Part shown: positions 14,568 through 23,329 of the stretch, one piece after another
Position numbering within the stretch: position 1 is the first letter of the stretch
Layout of the letters: every line of letters begins with the position of its first letter
From: CAZHBA01 sp964530225
GTDB lineage: Bacteria > Pseudomonadota > Alphaproteobacteria > UBA6615
DNA: 30,836 nucleotides
Assembly (NCBI GenBank): GCA_964530225.1
Contig: CAZHBA010000119.1
Coordinates: 1-30,836 of the forward strand
Reading direction: 5' to 3'
Translations under genes and position numbers: made by a program
Notes under the pieces: generated by a model
The model's database searches: none
The model's input: the letters and a program-made list of their open reading frames with translations, nothing else
Told to the model about the DNA's origin: nothing

Positions 14568-15740
14568 ATGATTCCCAATCAATATCCAACGCTAAATTTC
14601 GGTCTCGGCGAGACAGCCGACATGCTGCGCGATTCGGTGCACAGCTTCTCCGACGACAACATCGCCCCGCGCGCCGAAGAGATCGACCAGTCAAACGAGT
14701 TTCCCCGCGACCTGTGGCCGATGATGGGCGAACTGGGCCTGCATGGCATAACCGTGGAAGAGGAGTATGGCGGTTCCAGCCTGGGCTATCTGGAACATTG
14801 CGTGGCGGTAGAAGAGGTCAGCCGCGCCTCGGCCTCGGTCGGCCTGTCCTATGGCGCGCACTCCAACCTGTGCATCAACCAGATCCGCCGCAACGGTAGC
14901 GACGAGCAGAAAAAACGCTATCTGCCAAAGCTGATTTCTGGTGAGCATGTGGGTGCGCTGGCGATGAGCGAGCCGGGCGCTGGTTCCGACGTGGTCGGCA
15001 TGCGCACGTGGGCGGAGAAAAAAGGCGACCGCTATATCCTCAACGGCAACAAGATGTGGATCACCAACGGGCCCGTCTCTGATACCTATGTGATCTACGC
15101 CAAGACTGATCCCGACGCCGGCCCCCGCGGCATCACGGCGTTTCTGGTCGAACGCGGCTTTAAAGGATTTTCCACCGCGCAGAAGCTCGACAAGCTGGGC
15201 ATGCGCGGTTCCGACACCTGCGAACTGGTGTTCGAGAATTGCGAGGTGCCAGAAGAAAACGTTCTCGGCGAGGTCGGCAAGGGCGTCAACGTGCTGATGA
15301 GCGGCCTCGATTACGAGCGCGCGGTGCTGGCCGCCGGGCCGCTCGGTATCATGCAAGCGTGCATGGATATCGTTGTGCCCTATGTGCACGAGCGCGAGCA
15401 GTTTGGCCAGCCGATCGGCACTTTCCAATTGATGCAGGGTAAGCTCGCCGACATGTACACCACTATGAATGCTAGCAAGGCTTATGTTTACGCCGTGGCC
15501 AAGGCCTGCGACCGCGGCGAGACCACGCGCAAGGACGCGGCCGGCGCGATTCTGTACGCGTCGGAAAAGGCAACCCTAATGACGCTCGAGGCCATCCAGG
15601 CACTCGGCGGCATGGGCTATATCAACGAAACCTCGACAGGCCGTTTGCTGCGCGACGCCAAGTTGTATGAGATTGGCGCTGGCACATCGGAAATCCGCCG
15701 CATGTTGATCGGCCGCGAACTGTTCGAGGAAAGCGCGTGA
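14568..15740 (+). CDS. liuA: Isovaleryl-CoA dehydrogenase
   Basis: FAD enzyme that oxidises isovaleryl-CoA to 3-methylcrotonyl-CoA in leucine breakdown, passing electrons to electron-transfer flavoprotein. The 390 residues match the family. The catalytic base is Glu250 in GLDYERAVLAAGPLG, the position specific to isovaleryl-CoA dehydrogenases; most acyl-CoA dehydrogenases have it near the C-terminus instead. MSEPGAGSDVVGMRT and KMWITNGP are the flavin-binding strands, and AGTSEIRRMLIGREL is the usual C-terminal end. A strong SD (GGAAGGA) precedes the ATG. It sits with mccA, mccB, the hydratase and HMG-CoA lyase genes, which supports the assignment. Confidence 0.94.
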   Translation: MIPNQYPTLNFGLGETADMLRDSVHSFSDDNIAPRAEEIDQSNEFPRDLWPMMGELGLHGITVEEEYGGSSLGYLEHCVAVEEVSRASASVGLSYGAHSNLCINQIRRNGSDEQKKRYLPKLISGEHVGALAMSEPGAGSDVVGMRTWAEKKGDRYILNGNKMWITNGPVSDTYVIYAKTDPDAGPRGITAFLVERGFKGFSTAQKLDKLGMRGSDTCELVFENCEVPEENVLGEVGKGVNVLMSGLDYERAVLAAGPLGIMQACMDIVVPYVHEREQFGQPIGTFQLMQGKLADMYTTMNASKAYVYAVAKACDRGETTRKDAAGAILYASEKATLMTLEAIQALGGMGYINETSTGRLLRDAKLYEIGAGTSEIRRMLIGRELFEESA

Positions 15741-15829
15741 TGCCTATTCGACGTCTGCTGTTGGCCACCGTCTTTTTGGCTGCGATGGCCATGTCGGCAG
15801 CAATGGAGATGACCGGTGCAGCTGACTGA
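15740..15829 (+). CDS. Tiny hydrophobic ORF overlapping both dehydrogenase genes
   Basis: A 29-codon frame starts at an ATG that overlaps the stop of liuA (GTGATG) and ends at 15827-15829, 14 bases inside the next gene. It encodes MPIRRLLLATVFLAAMAMSA and a short tail, which looks like a signal peptide or single membrane helix. It may be a stub of a lost secreted protein or simply a link that couples translation between the two dehydrogenases. No separate SD is clear. Confidence 0.3.
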   Translation: MPIRRLLLATVFLAAMAMSAAMEMTGAAD

Positions 15830-16952
15830 CGAACAAACGATGATCCGCGATATGGCGCGGCAGTTCGCCTCCGAGCAGTTGGCGCCCAACGCTGCCGAGT
15901 GGGACCGTGAGGCGAAGTTTCCCGACGACGCGGTTAAAGGCATGGCTGCGCTCGGACTGATGGGCGTGCAGGTGCCAGAAGAATGGGGCGGTGCTGGCCT
16001 CGGCAATATCGAGATGGCCCTGGTCACCGAGGAAGTTTCGGCCGGTGACGGCGGTTGTTCGACCATCATGGCAGTGCAGAACTCGGTGGTTTGTATGCCG
16101 CTCTATAAGTTTGGCAGCGAGGACCAGAAGCAGCGCTTCTTAAAGCAACTGGCGAGCGGTGAGATGTTGGGCGCCTTCATGTTGACCGAGCCTCATACTG
16201 GTTCGGACGCCGGCGCCATCAAGACTCGGGCGGAGAAGGTTGGCAACAAGTATGTGCTCAACGGCGCCAAGCAGTTCATCAGCACCGGTAGCAAGGCCGG
16301 TATCGCCATTGCCTTTGCTGTCACTGATCCGGCGCAGGGGTCAAAGGGCATCAGTGCCTTCATCGTGCCCACCGACACGCAGGGCTATACGGTGGTGCGG
16401 GTCGAACACAAGCTCGGGCAACGTTCGTCGGAAACCTGTGCCATTACTCTTGATAATGTCGAGGTGACCCCCGATTTGCTGTTGGGTGAGGAGGGCGACG
16501 GCTACCGCATTGCGCTATCGAACCTCGAAGGCGGGCGCATCGGAGTCGCTGCCCAAGCGGTCGGCATGGCTCGTGCGGCCTACGAGCACGCCGTCGCCTA
16601 TGCGCGCGAGCGCGTGACCTTTGGCAAGACGCTCATGGAGCATCAGGCAATTGCGTTCAAGCTTGCCGAGATGAAGACCAAAATCTCGGTTGCTCGGCAG
16701 ATGTACCTGCACGCCGCCGATTTGCGCGACCGCGGCGAGAAGTGCCTGGAAGAGGCGGCAATGGCGAAACTGTTCGCTTCGGAGATGGCGGAGGAGGTGT
16801 GCTCCGACGCTATCCAGGTTTACGGTGGCTGCGGCTATCTGCAAGATTTTCCGGTCGAGCGGATTTATCGAGATGTGCGCGTGACTCAGATTTACGAAGG
16901 CACGTCGGAAATTCAGAAACTAGTTATCGCCCGCGAAATCGCGGCCGGCTGA
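15816..16952 (+). CDS. Acyl-CoA dehydrogenase (short/branched-chain type)
   Basis: A 378-residue FAD-dependent acyl-CoA dehydrogenase. The catalytic base is Glu361 in QIYEGTSEIQK, the position used by short- and medium-chain enzymes, unlike the neighbouring isovaleryl-CoA enzyme. MLTEPHTGSDAGAIKTRAE and KQFISTGSKAG bind flavin, and YGGCGYLQDFPVERIYRD is standard. The start is GTG at 15816 with GGAG about 8 bases before; it overlaps the tiny ORF. A second dehydrogenase in a liu-type operon probably handles another branched-chain acyl-CoA such as 2-methylbutyryl- or isobutyryl-CoA; that substrate is inferred. Electrons go to electron-transfer flavoprotein. Confidence 0.92.
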   Translation: MQLTDEQTMIRDMARQFASEQLAPNAAEWDREAKFPDDAVKGMAALGLMGVQVPEEWGGAGLGNIEMALVTEEVSAGDGGCSTIMAVQNSVVCMPLYKFGSEDQKQRFLKQLASGEMLGAFMLTEPHTGSDAGAIKTRAEKVGNKYVLNGAKQFISTGSKAGIAIAFAVTDPAQGSKGISAFIVPTDTQGYTVVRVEHKLGQRSSETCAITLDNVEVTPDLLLGEEGDGYRIALSNLEGGRIGVAAQAVGMARAAYEHAVAYARERVTFGKTLMEHQAIAFKLAEMKTKISVARQMYLHAADLRDRGEKCLEEAAMAKLFASEMAEEVCSDAIQVYGGCGYLQDFPVERIYRDVRVTQIYEGTSEIQKLVIAREIAAG

Positions 16953-16963
16953 GGAGGGTATAA

Positions 16964-17569
16964 ATGTCAGATGCACCACTCGAATTTTACTTCGATTTCA
17001 ACAGTCCCTACGGTTACGTGGGCGCCCACCTGATTGATAACATCGCCGAACGCTACGACCGCACGACCGATTGGTACCCGATCCTGTTGGGTGTGGCCTT
17101 CGAGCAGACCGGCGCCAAGCCGCTAAATGAAATTCCAATCAAAGGCGAATATCTGACGAAAGATGCCGCGCGGGTCTGCCGTTACTACGGCGTGACTTTT
17201 AAATTTCCCGATATTCATCCGTACTCACCAACCGCCGCGTCGCGGGCCTTCTACTGGGTCAAGGATAAGGACCCGGGGCAAGCGAAGGGTTTTGCCATGG
17301 CGCTCTATAAAGCGGCGCTCGCCGACAACGAGGATATTTCGGCGCCCGCCAGCGTCGCTCGCGTGGGGGCCAGCGTGGGCCTTGACCAGAAGGATATCAT
17401 GGATGCACTTGGCGACCCGGTAGTCAAGCAACGGCTGATTAACGAAACCAACGCGGCGGTCGCGAAGGGGGTGTTCGGCTCGCCCTTTGTTATCGCCGAC
17501 GGCGAGCCGTTCTGGGGGGTTGACCGCTTCGAGATCCTCGACGAATGGCTCGTCACCGAAGGCTTTTAA
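16964..17569 (+). CDS. 2-hydroxychromene-2-carboxylate isomerase-like (DsbA/kappa-GST fold)
   Basis: A 201-residue thioredoxin-fold protein of the kappa-GST/DsbA group. FDFNSPYGY at 10-18 places Ser14 where glutathione thiolate is activated, and cysteines of a CxxC disulfide site are absent. FGSPFVIADGEPFWGVDRF (about 171-189) holds the cis-Pro loop typical of 2-hydroxychromene-2-carboxylate isomerases. The name comes from naphthalene catabolism, but most such genes lie outside those pathways. It starts 11 bases after the dehydrogenase stop with GAGGAGGG upstream, so it is the last gene of this operon segment. It probably acts on a glutathione-dependent isomerisation of unknown substrate. Confidence 0.87.
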   Translation: MSDAPLEFYFDFNSPYGYVGAHLIDNIAERYDRTTDWYPILLGVAFEQTGAKPLNEIPIKGEYLTKDAARVCRYYGVTFKFPDIHPYSPTAASRAFYWVKDKDPGQAKGFAMALYKAALADNEDISAPASVARVGASVGLDQKDIMDALGDPVVKQRLINETNAAVAKGVFGSPFVIADGEPFWGVDRFEILDEWLVTEGF

Positions 17570-18535
17570 TCAATCGGCCTTAGCGAGGATATTTTGGAAC
17601 ACGCTGCGATCGACATTGCCGCCCGACAGAACCAGGCCGACGGTTTGGCCGGCGATCTGTTCGCGCTCCTGCAGTGCCGCCGCCAAGGCCGCCGCGCCGG
17701 CGCCTTCGGCAACGTTGTGGGTGTCGGTGAAGTAGTGGCGCATCGCCGCCTCGATTTCGTCTTCGCTGACTGTGACGATGCGTTCGGCGTAACGGTTTAT
17801 CAGCGCGACCGCGTCGTCGACCGGCACCCGGCAGGCAAGCCCGTCGGCGAAGGTGTCGGCGCTGTTGGTCGACACCGGCTGCCCTTGCGCGAACGACAGG
17901 GCATAGCTTGGCGCGTTTTTGGCGACCACGCCGACGATCTTGGTGGTCAGGCCAAGCGCCTCGCGCGCGGCAATGCATCCGCAAATTCCCGACCCCAGAC
18001 CGATGGGAACGTACAGGGTGTCGAGATCGGACGCCGCTGTCAGCAGTTCCATGGCATAGCTGGAAACGCCAGCGCTGAGGTTTTCGGCGAACGACGCCAC
18101 CATGGTCAGGTCCCGTTCGTCGGCCAGTTCTATCGCGTGTTCCAGCGCCGCTTGAAAGTCGTGTCCGTGCACCACCAGTTCGGCCCCCAGCGCGCACATG
18201 GAAGCGTTCTTTTCCGTCGAGTTGCCCTCAGGCACCACGATCACCGCCCCCAGACCGTTGGCGCGTGCGGCGAATGCGATAGACTGACCGTGGTTTCCCC
18301 GCGTTGCGGCGATGACGCCGGTGGTGGCCGGCTTGTTCGTCAGCAGCCGCGACATGTGGAGAAGTCCACCACGTACCTTGAACGCGCCGATAGGCGTGTG
18401 GTTCTCGTGCTTGACCCAGACGTTTGCGCCGCAGCGTTCGGCCAGCAGCGGCCAGGCATATTGCGGGGTCGCCGGCATGGCGGCGTAAACCGTTTCCGAG
18501 GCGGTCTCGATCGCGGATTTGCTTGGCAGTTTCAT
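17570..18535 (-). CDS. Threonine dehydratase-like PLP enzyme (second, divergent from the first)
   Basis: A 321-residue fold-type II PLP enzyme. Lys53 in PIGAFKVRGG forms the Schiff base, TRGNHGQSIAFAAR binds the substrate carboxylate, and GLGSGICG is the phosphate loop. SGGNVD near the end is typical. It differs clearly from the other PLP lyase in the window (TRGNHGQS instead of SSGNHAQG), so it is probably not a recent duplicate. No ACT domain is present. Possible reactions are threonine deamination or cleavage of a hydroxylated amino acid. It interrupts the leucine-degradation region and is divergent from mccB with only 38 bases between starts, so the promoters must overlap. Confidence 0.84.
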   Translation of the reverse strand: MKLPSKSAIETASETVYAAMPATPQYAWPLLAERCGANVWVKHENHTPIGAFKVRGGLLHMSRLLTNKPATTGVIAATRGNHGQSIAFAARANGLGAVIVVPEGNSTEKNASMCALGAELVVHGHDFQAALEHAIELADERDLTMVASFAENLSAGVSSYAMELLTAASDLDTLYVPIGLGSGICGCIAAREALGLTTKIVGVVAKNAPSYALSFAQGQPVSTNSADTFADGLACRVPVDDAVALINRYAERIVTVSEDEIEAAMRHYFTDTHNVAEGAGAAALAAALQEREQIAGQTVGLVLSGGNVDRSVFQNILAKAD

Positions 18536-18573
18536 GGCGCCCCGTATAGCACGGCAGGCGGAGTGAGGAAGCG

Positions 18574-20181
18574 ATGACGACGCTTAAATCGGCAATAGAT
18601 GCGAAGTCGCAAGCGTTTGGCGAAAACGTCGAGGCGATGCAGGCGCTAGTTGGTGATCTCCGCGTCAAGGTAGCAGAGATCGAGAAGGGCGGTGGCGAGA
18701 AGTCGCGCGAGCGTCATCTGTCTCGCGGTAAGCTGCTGCCGCGCGACCGGGTGCGGGTGTTGCTCGACGAGGGCTCGCCGTTCCTCGAATTTTCGCAATT
18801 CGCTGGCTATCAAATGTACGAGGATGTCATCCCGGCCGGTGGCATCATCACCGGCATTGGTCGCGTGTCGGGGCACGAATGTGTCGTCGTCGTCAACGAC
18901 GCCACTGTCAAGGGTGGCACCTATTACCCGATGACAGTGAAGAAGCATCTGCGCGCGCAAGAGATCGCCCGCGAGAATAATCTGCCGTGTATCTATTTGG
19001 TCGATTCCGGCGGCGCTAACCTGCCGCAGCAGTCTGGCATTTTTCCCGACCGGGAGCATTTCGGCCGCATCTTCTATAATCAGGCAACCCTGTCGGCTCA
19101 GGGTATTCCGCAGATCGCCGCGGTGATGGGATCATGCACGGCGGGTGGCGCATATGTACCGGCAATGGCCGACGAGAGCATCATCGTCAAGGATCAGGGG
19201 ACTATCTTTTTGGCCGGCCCGCCCCTGGTGAAGGCGGCGATCGGCGAGGTAGTTAGCGCCGAGGAACTAGGTGGCGCCGATGTCCACGCGCGGGTCAGCG
19301 GCGTTACTGACCATATGGCCGACGACGACACTCACGCGCTGGCCCTAGTACGCAAGATCGTTGCCAATCTCAACCGGTCCAAAACGGTTGGACTCGAAAT
19401 CCGCGAACCCGTCGATCCGATATACCCGCCGGTTGATATTTATGGTGTCGTACAGTCCGATATCCGTAGGCCCTACGATGTACGCGAAATAATTTCGCGT
19501 ATCGTCGACGGTAGCGAGTTGGATGAGTTTAAGGCTTTGTATGGCGAAACGCTGGTAACCGGTTTTGCCCATATCCACGGTTATCCGGTCGGTGTCGTCG
19601 CCAACAACGGCATCCTATTTTCCGAATCGTCGCTGAAGGGCGCGCACTTCATCGAACTGTGCTGCCAGCGCGGCATCCCGCTGATCTTCTTGCAAAACAT
19701 CTCCGGCTTTATGGTCGGCAAGAAGTACGAGGCCGGCGGCATCGCTAAGGACGGTGCCAAGCTGGTGACTGCGGTCGCCTGTGCCAACGTGCCGAAGTTC
19801 ACCATCATCATTGGCGGCAGTTTTGGTGCCGGTAATTACGGCATGTGCGGGCGCGCCTACGGCCCCCGATTTTTGTGGATGTGGCCGAACGCGCGTATTT
19901 CGGTGATGGGCGGCGAGCAGGCGGCGAACGTACTGGCCCAGGTGCGCCGTGACAACATCGAGGCAAGCGGTGGTAGCTGGAGCGAAGAAGACGAAGCCGA
20001 GTTCAAACGGCCGATTCACGAACAGTACGAGGTAGAGGGTCATCCGTACTTTGCCAGCGCGCGCTTGTGGGACGATGGCATTATTGATCCCGCTGATACC
20101 CGCCGCGTACTGGCGCTCAGCCTTTCCGCCGCACTCAACGCACCCATTGAGCCGACCAAGTTCGGCGTGTTCCGCATGTAG
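18574..20181 (+). CDS. liuB: Methylcrotonoyl-CoA carboxylase, carboxyltransferase (beta) subunit
   Basis: Transfers CO2 from carboxybiotin to 3-methylcrotonyl-CoA, giving 3-methylglutaconyl-CoA. The 535-residue protein has two crotonase-like carboxyltransferase halves. The N half contains ECVVVVNDATVKGGTYYPMT and LVDSGGANLPQQ, with the acyl-CoA oxyanion holes. The C half contains FLQNISGFMVGKKYEAGGIA and IIIGGSFGAGNYGMCGRAYG, typical of MCC beta rather than propionyl-CoA carboxylase. The biotin-bearing partner is encoded at 21268. GAGTGAGGAAG precedes the ATG as an SD. The next gene begins almost directly after the stop. Confidence 0.95.
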   Translation: MTTLKSAIDAKSQAFGENVEAMQALVGDLRVKVAEIEKGGGEKSRERHLSRGKLLPRDRVRVLLDEGSPFLEFSQFAGYQMYEDVIPAGGIITGIGRVSGHECVVVVNDATVKGGTYYPMTVKKHLRAQEIARENNLPCIYLVDSGGANLPQQSGIFPDREHFGRIFYNQATLSAQGIPQIAAVMGSCTAGGAYVPAMADESIIVKDQGTIFLAGPPLVKAAIGEVVSAEELGGADVHARVSGVTDHMADDDTHALALVRKIVANLNRSKTVGLEIREPVDPIYPPVDIYGVVQSDIRRPYDVREIISRIVDGSELDEFKALYGETLVTGFAHIHGYPVGVVANNGILFSESSLKGAHFIELCCQRGIPLIFLQNISGFMVGKKYEAGGIAKDGAKLVTAVACANVPKFTIIIGGSFGAGNYGMCGRAYGPRFLWMWPNARISVMGGEQAANVLAQVRRDNIEASGGSWSEEDEAEFKRPIHEQYEVEGHPYFASARLWDDGIIDPADTRRVLALSLSAALNAPIEPTKFGVFRM

Positions 20182-20190
20182 GTGGCGGCG

Positions 20191-20979
20191 ATGGTTGACA
20201 CGGGTCTAAAAGTCGAAATTAACTGTGGCGTGGCACGCCTGATCCTGGTGCGGCCGGAGATACACAACGCCTTCGATGATGCCGTTATCGCCGCGTTCAC
20301 GGAAGCGCTGGAGCGTGTTGGAAGCGATGACGCTGTGCGGGTAGTCGTCGTAGCAGGTGAGGGTAAGAGCTTTTCCGCCGGCGCCGATCTCGGTTGGATG
20401 CGCCGCATGGTTGATTACGGCGAGGCGGAAAATCTCGCCGACGCGCGGGCGCTGGCGGTCATGCTGCGGACCCTGGACGAGCTACCGAAGCCGACGATTG
20501 CCAGGGTGCAGGGCGCGACGTTCGGCGGTGGCGTCGGACTGGTGGCGTGCTGCGACATTGCCGTGGCGTCGGAGGCGGCGATTTTTTGTCTGTCCGAAGC
20601 CCGGCTCGGCCTAACCCCCTCGACCATCAGCCCCTACGTGGTCGCCGCCATGGGGTCGCACAATGCGCGGCGCTATTTTCTCACCGCCGAACGGTTTAAC
20701 AGTGCGGCAGCCGAGCGCGCCGGACTGGTGCATATCGTCACCGCTCCCAATCAACTCGATAATGTTGTCGACGGGCTGGTCACGACGCTGTTGCAAAATG
20801 GTCCCGTGGCGATGGCTGAGTGCAAAGGGCTTATTCGGAACGTTGCCAGCGGGCCGGTCGATGACGCAATGATTGAGAAAACCGCGCAGCATATCGCCTG
20901 GGTGCGTGCGTCGGCAGAAGGCAAGGAAGGCATCCGTGCGTTCCTGGAAAAAACGGCCCCGGCATGGCAGAACAAATAA
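20191..20979 (+). CDS. liuC: Methylglutaconyl-CoA hydratase (crotonase family)
   Basis: Hydrates 3-methylglutaconyl-CoA to HMG-CoA. The 262-residue crotonase-fold protein shows KSFSAGADLGWMRRMVDY, FGGGVGLVACCDIA and EARLGLTPSTISPYVV, in which the catalytic Glu of EARLG is kept. SAGADLGWMRR is the pattern of the liu hydratase group. The ATG at 20191 follows AGGTGG; a GTG at 20182 is also in frame right after the mccB stop. The end overlaps the ATG of the channel gene by 16 bases. Confidence 0.92.
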   Translation: MVDTGLKVEINCGVARLILVRPEIHNAFDDAVIAAFTEALERVGSDDAVRVVVVAGEGKSFSAGADLGWMRRMVDYGEAENLADARALAVMLRTLDELPKPTIARVQGATFGGGVGLVACCDIAVASEAAIFCLSEARLGLTPSTISPYVVAAMGSHNARRYFLTAERFNSAAAERAGLVHIVTAPNQLDNVVDGLVTTLLQNGPVAMAECKGLIRNVASGPVDDAMIEKTAQHIAWVRASAEGKEGIRAFLEKTAPAWQNK

Positions 20980-21263
20980 CCTCGGCACGCACGCCCTATT
21001 GCCAATGGATACGCGTGATCATCTTCACCGCGCTGACGGTGTTGCTGATCGCCGGTGTGCGGGAGCCTATCGGTTTCGTCGACAGCTTGTATTTTTCGCT
21101 CATTACCGTCTCGACGGTCGGCTACGGTGATATTCCGTCGGCGTCGGACGCGGTCCGTGCCGTGACAGCAGTCGAGGTGATGATCGGAATCCTGCTGTTC
21201 CTATTCGGCTTCTACGGAATCATGCGCTATTTGCGTCGGTCCAACGGGTCAGACGGGGAATAA
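20964..21263 (+). CDS. Two-transmembrane potassium-channel-like protein
   Basis: A 99-residue membrane protein with two transmembrane helices, about 18-31 (IIFTALTVLLIAGV) and 65-88 (AVTAVEVMIGILLFLFGF). Between them is a pore helix and selectivity filter, LYFSLITVSTVGYGDIPS, with the canonical TVGYGD. This is the minimal pore module of two-helix K+ channels; it would act as a tetramer in the inner membrane. There is no cytoplasmic RCK or cyclic-nucleotide domain, so its gating is unclear. It overlaps the hydratase gene by 16 bases and lies 4 bases before liuD, so it is co-transcribed with a leucine-degradation operon, an unusual place for such a gene. Confidence 0.88.
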   Translation: MAEQITSARTPYCQWIRVIIFTALTVLLIAGVREPIGFVDSLYFSLITVSTVGYGDIPSASDAVRAVTAVEVMIGILLFLFGFYGIMRYLRRSNGSDGE

Positions 21264-21267
21264 GCCG

Positions 21268-23238
21268 GTGTTTGCAAGCTTACTGATCGCCAACCGGGGC
21301 GAGATCGCCATGCGCGTCATGTGCACGGCGCGGCGTATGGGCATCCATACCATCGCGGTTTATTCCGAGGCCGATACGGGTGCCATGCATGTCGCCGAAG
21401 CCGACGAGGCGGTGTGCATCGGACCGCCATCGCCGGCCGAGAGCTACCTTGATGTCGAGGCGGTGTTGACCGCAGCGCGAGAAACTGGGGCGAAAGCGAT
21501 CCATCCGGGTTATGGGTTTCTTTCCGAAAACGCCGCCTTTGCCGAAGCCTGTCAAAATTCGGGCATTACCTTTGTCGGGCCGACAGCCGAGGCGATTCGC
21601 ACCATGGGCGACAAGGCGGCGGCCAAAACAACAATGGAAGGCGCTGGTGTGCCGCTGGTACCCGGATATCACGGCGACAGCCAGACGGCGAGGAAATTGG
21701 CCGCCGAAGCCGAAAAGATCGGCTATCCGGTCTTGATCAAGGCGTCGGCCGGTGGTGGCGGCCGCGGCATGCGAATCGTCCAGGCGGCGGGCAAGTTTAG
21801 CGAAGCGCTAGCATCGGCGCAGCGTGAGGCGAAAGGCGCTTTCGGCGACGACCGGGTGATTATAGAGAAATATCTGGAATCTCCACGCCATATCGAAGTT
21901 CAAATATTCGGCGACACAAAAGGCAACATAGTCCATCTGTTCGAGCGTGATTGCTCGCTGCAGCGACGCCACCAAAAGGTCATCGAAGAAGCGCCGGCGC
22001 CAGGGATGAGAGATGCGCGTCGGACCGAAATTAGCGCTTCGGCCATCGCGGCGGCCAAATCGATTGGCTATGTCGGCGCTGGCACGGTCGAGTTTATCGT
22101 TGATGCGGGGTCGGATGGCGCCAATGGACCGTTCTATTTCATGGAGATGAACACGCGTCTCCAGGTTGAGCATCCGGTGACCGAGATGATCACCGGATAC
22201 GATCTGGTCGAATGGCAATTACGGATAGCTTCAGGCGAAGCGCTGCCGGTAACCCAAGCGGACATAACGGCGGGTGGTCACGCCGTCGAAGCGCGGCTCT
22301 ATGCCGAAGACCCGCAGCGCGATTTTCTGCCGGCGGCTGGCAAGCTGGTACACTTGGAGTGGCCGGCGGGTGAGGGGGTGCGCATCGATACCGGCGTTCG
22401 CGACGGCTATACCATCGCAGTGGAGTACGATCCGCTGATTGCAAAAGTGATCGCCCACGGTCCAGATCGTAAAACCGCGCTTCGCCGTCTGCATGATGCT
22501 ATGGTCGAACTACAACTCGTGGGTCCGGTGACCAACCAGGCGTTTTTGGCCGCCACACTCGACCACAAGGATTTTATTGCCGGTGACGTCAACGCCAATT
22601 TTATCGAAGATCACCGAGACGAGTTGCTGCCGCCTATCCCGCCGGCCGACGATGCGGCAATCCTGGCGGCGCTCGCTTTTCTGCTCGATGAGCGTGCCCA
22701 AAACCAAAAACCGAGCGCGGGTGATGCAAATTCACCATGGCAGTCCACTGACGGCTGGCGACCCAACCTGCCGGCACGGGAGCAGGTACTATTGCGCGAC
22801 GACGAAACCGAAATCACCATCAACATGATGGACGGCGGAGGCGGCTGGCGCGCCGGATTGTCGGACGGCAAAGAACCTGTTCCCGTTAATCCGCTGCCCG
22901 AAGGCGTCGGCGTTTACCGTGACGGCCATACGTTGATCGTCGTCGAAGGCGCGCAACAACGCCGGTTGACCCATGTCGTGCCCATAGCCGAGGCCGAGCG
23001 GGGGGAGGGCGCCGGTAGCGGACTGACCGCGCCGATGCCGGGCAAGGTGGTACAGGCGATGGTCGCTGTCGGCGACAGCGTCGTGCGCGGCCAGATGGTG
23101 ATGATCCTCGAGGCCATGAAGATGGAACACGCCATCTCAGCGCCCGCCGACGGCACTGTTGCCGATGTGTTTTACGCCGCCGGAGATCAGGTTGATGAAG
23201 GGGTGGAATTGCTACGCCTGGCCACCGACGACAACTGA
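21268..23238 (+). CDS. liuD: Methylcrotonoyl-CoA carboxylase, biotin (alpha) subunit
   Basis: Biotin carboxylase plus biotin-carrier protein in one 656-residue chain. The N-terminal carboxylase has LIANRGEIAMRVMCTARRMG, the ATP loop KASAGGGGRGMRIV, and MEMNTRLQVEHPVTE with the metal and bicarbonate ligands. The carrier domain at the C-terminus has EAMKMEH with biotinyl Lys618. With LiuB it carboxylates 3-methylcrotonyl-CoA using ATP. The middle region and length match MCC alpha. The start is GTG at 21268, with GGGG (about 21256-21259) as SD. It is followed by the MetE-like gene after 91 bases. Confidence 0.95.
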   Translation: MFASLLIANRGEIAMRVMCTARRMGIHTIAVYSEADTGAMHVAEADEAVCIGPPSPAESYLDVEAVLTAARETGAKAIHPGYGFLSENAAFAEACQNSGITFVGPTAEAIRTMGDKAAAKTTMEGAGVPLVPGYHGDSQTARKLAAEAEKIGYPVLIKASAGGGGRGMRIVQAAGKFSEALASAQREAKGAFGDDRVIIEKYLESPRHIEVQIFGDTKGNIVHLFERDCSLQRRHQKVIEEAPAPGMRDARRTEISASAIAAAKSIGYVGAGTVEFIVDAGSDGANGPFYFMEMNTRLQVEHPVTEMITGYDLVEWQLRIASGEALPVTQADITAGGHAVEARLYAEDPQRDFLPAAGKLVHLEWPAGEGVRIDTGVRDGYTIAVEYDPLIAKVIAHGPDRKTALRRLHDAMVELQLVGPVTNQAFLAATLDHKDFIAGDVNANFIEDHRDELLPPIPPADDAAILAALAFLLDERAQNQKPSAGDANSPWQSTDGWRPNLPAREQVLLRDDETEITINMMDGGGGWRAGLSDGKEPVPVNPLPEGVGVYRDGHTLIVVEGAQQRRLTHVVPIAEAERGEGAGSGLTAPMPGKVVQAMVAVGDSVVRGQMVMILEAMKMEHAISAPADGTVADVFYAAGDQVDEGVELLRLATDDN

Positions 23239-23329
23239 GGTGAAGAATCCTTCATGGCGCGGCTTGTCGCGCTATGGAAATGCCGCGAAGATAGGCAAAG
23301 TAAAACACCCGAAGGATAGGATCTGCACC

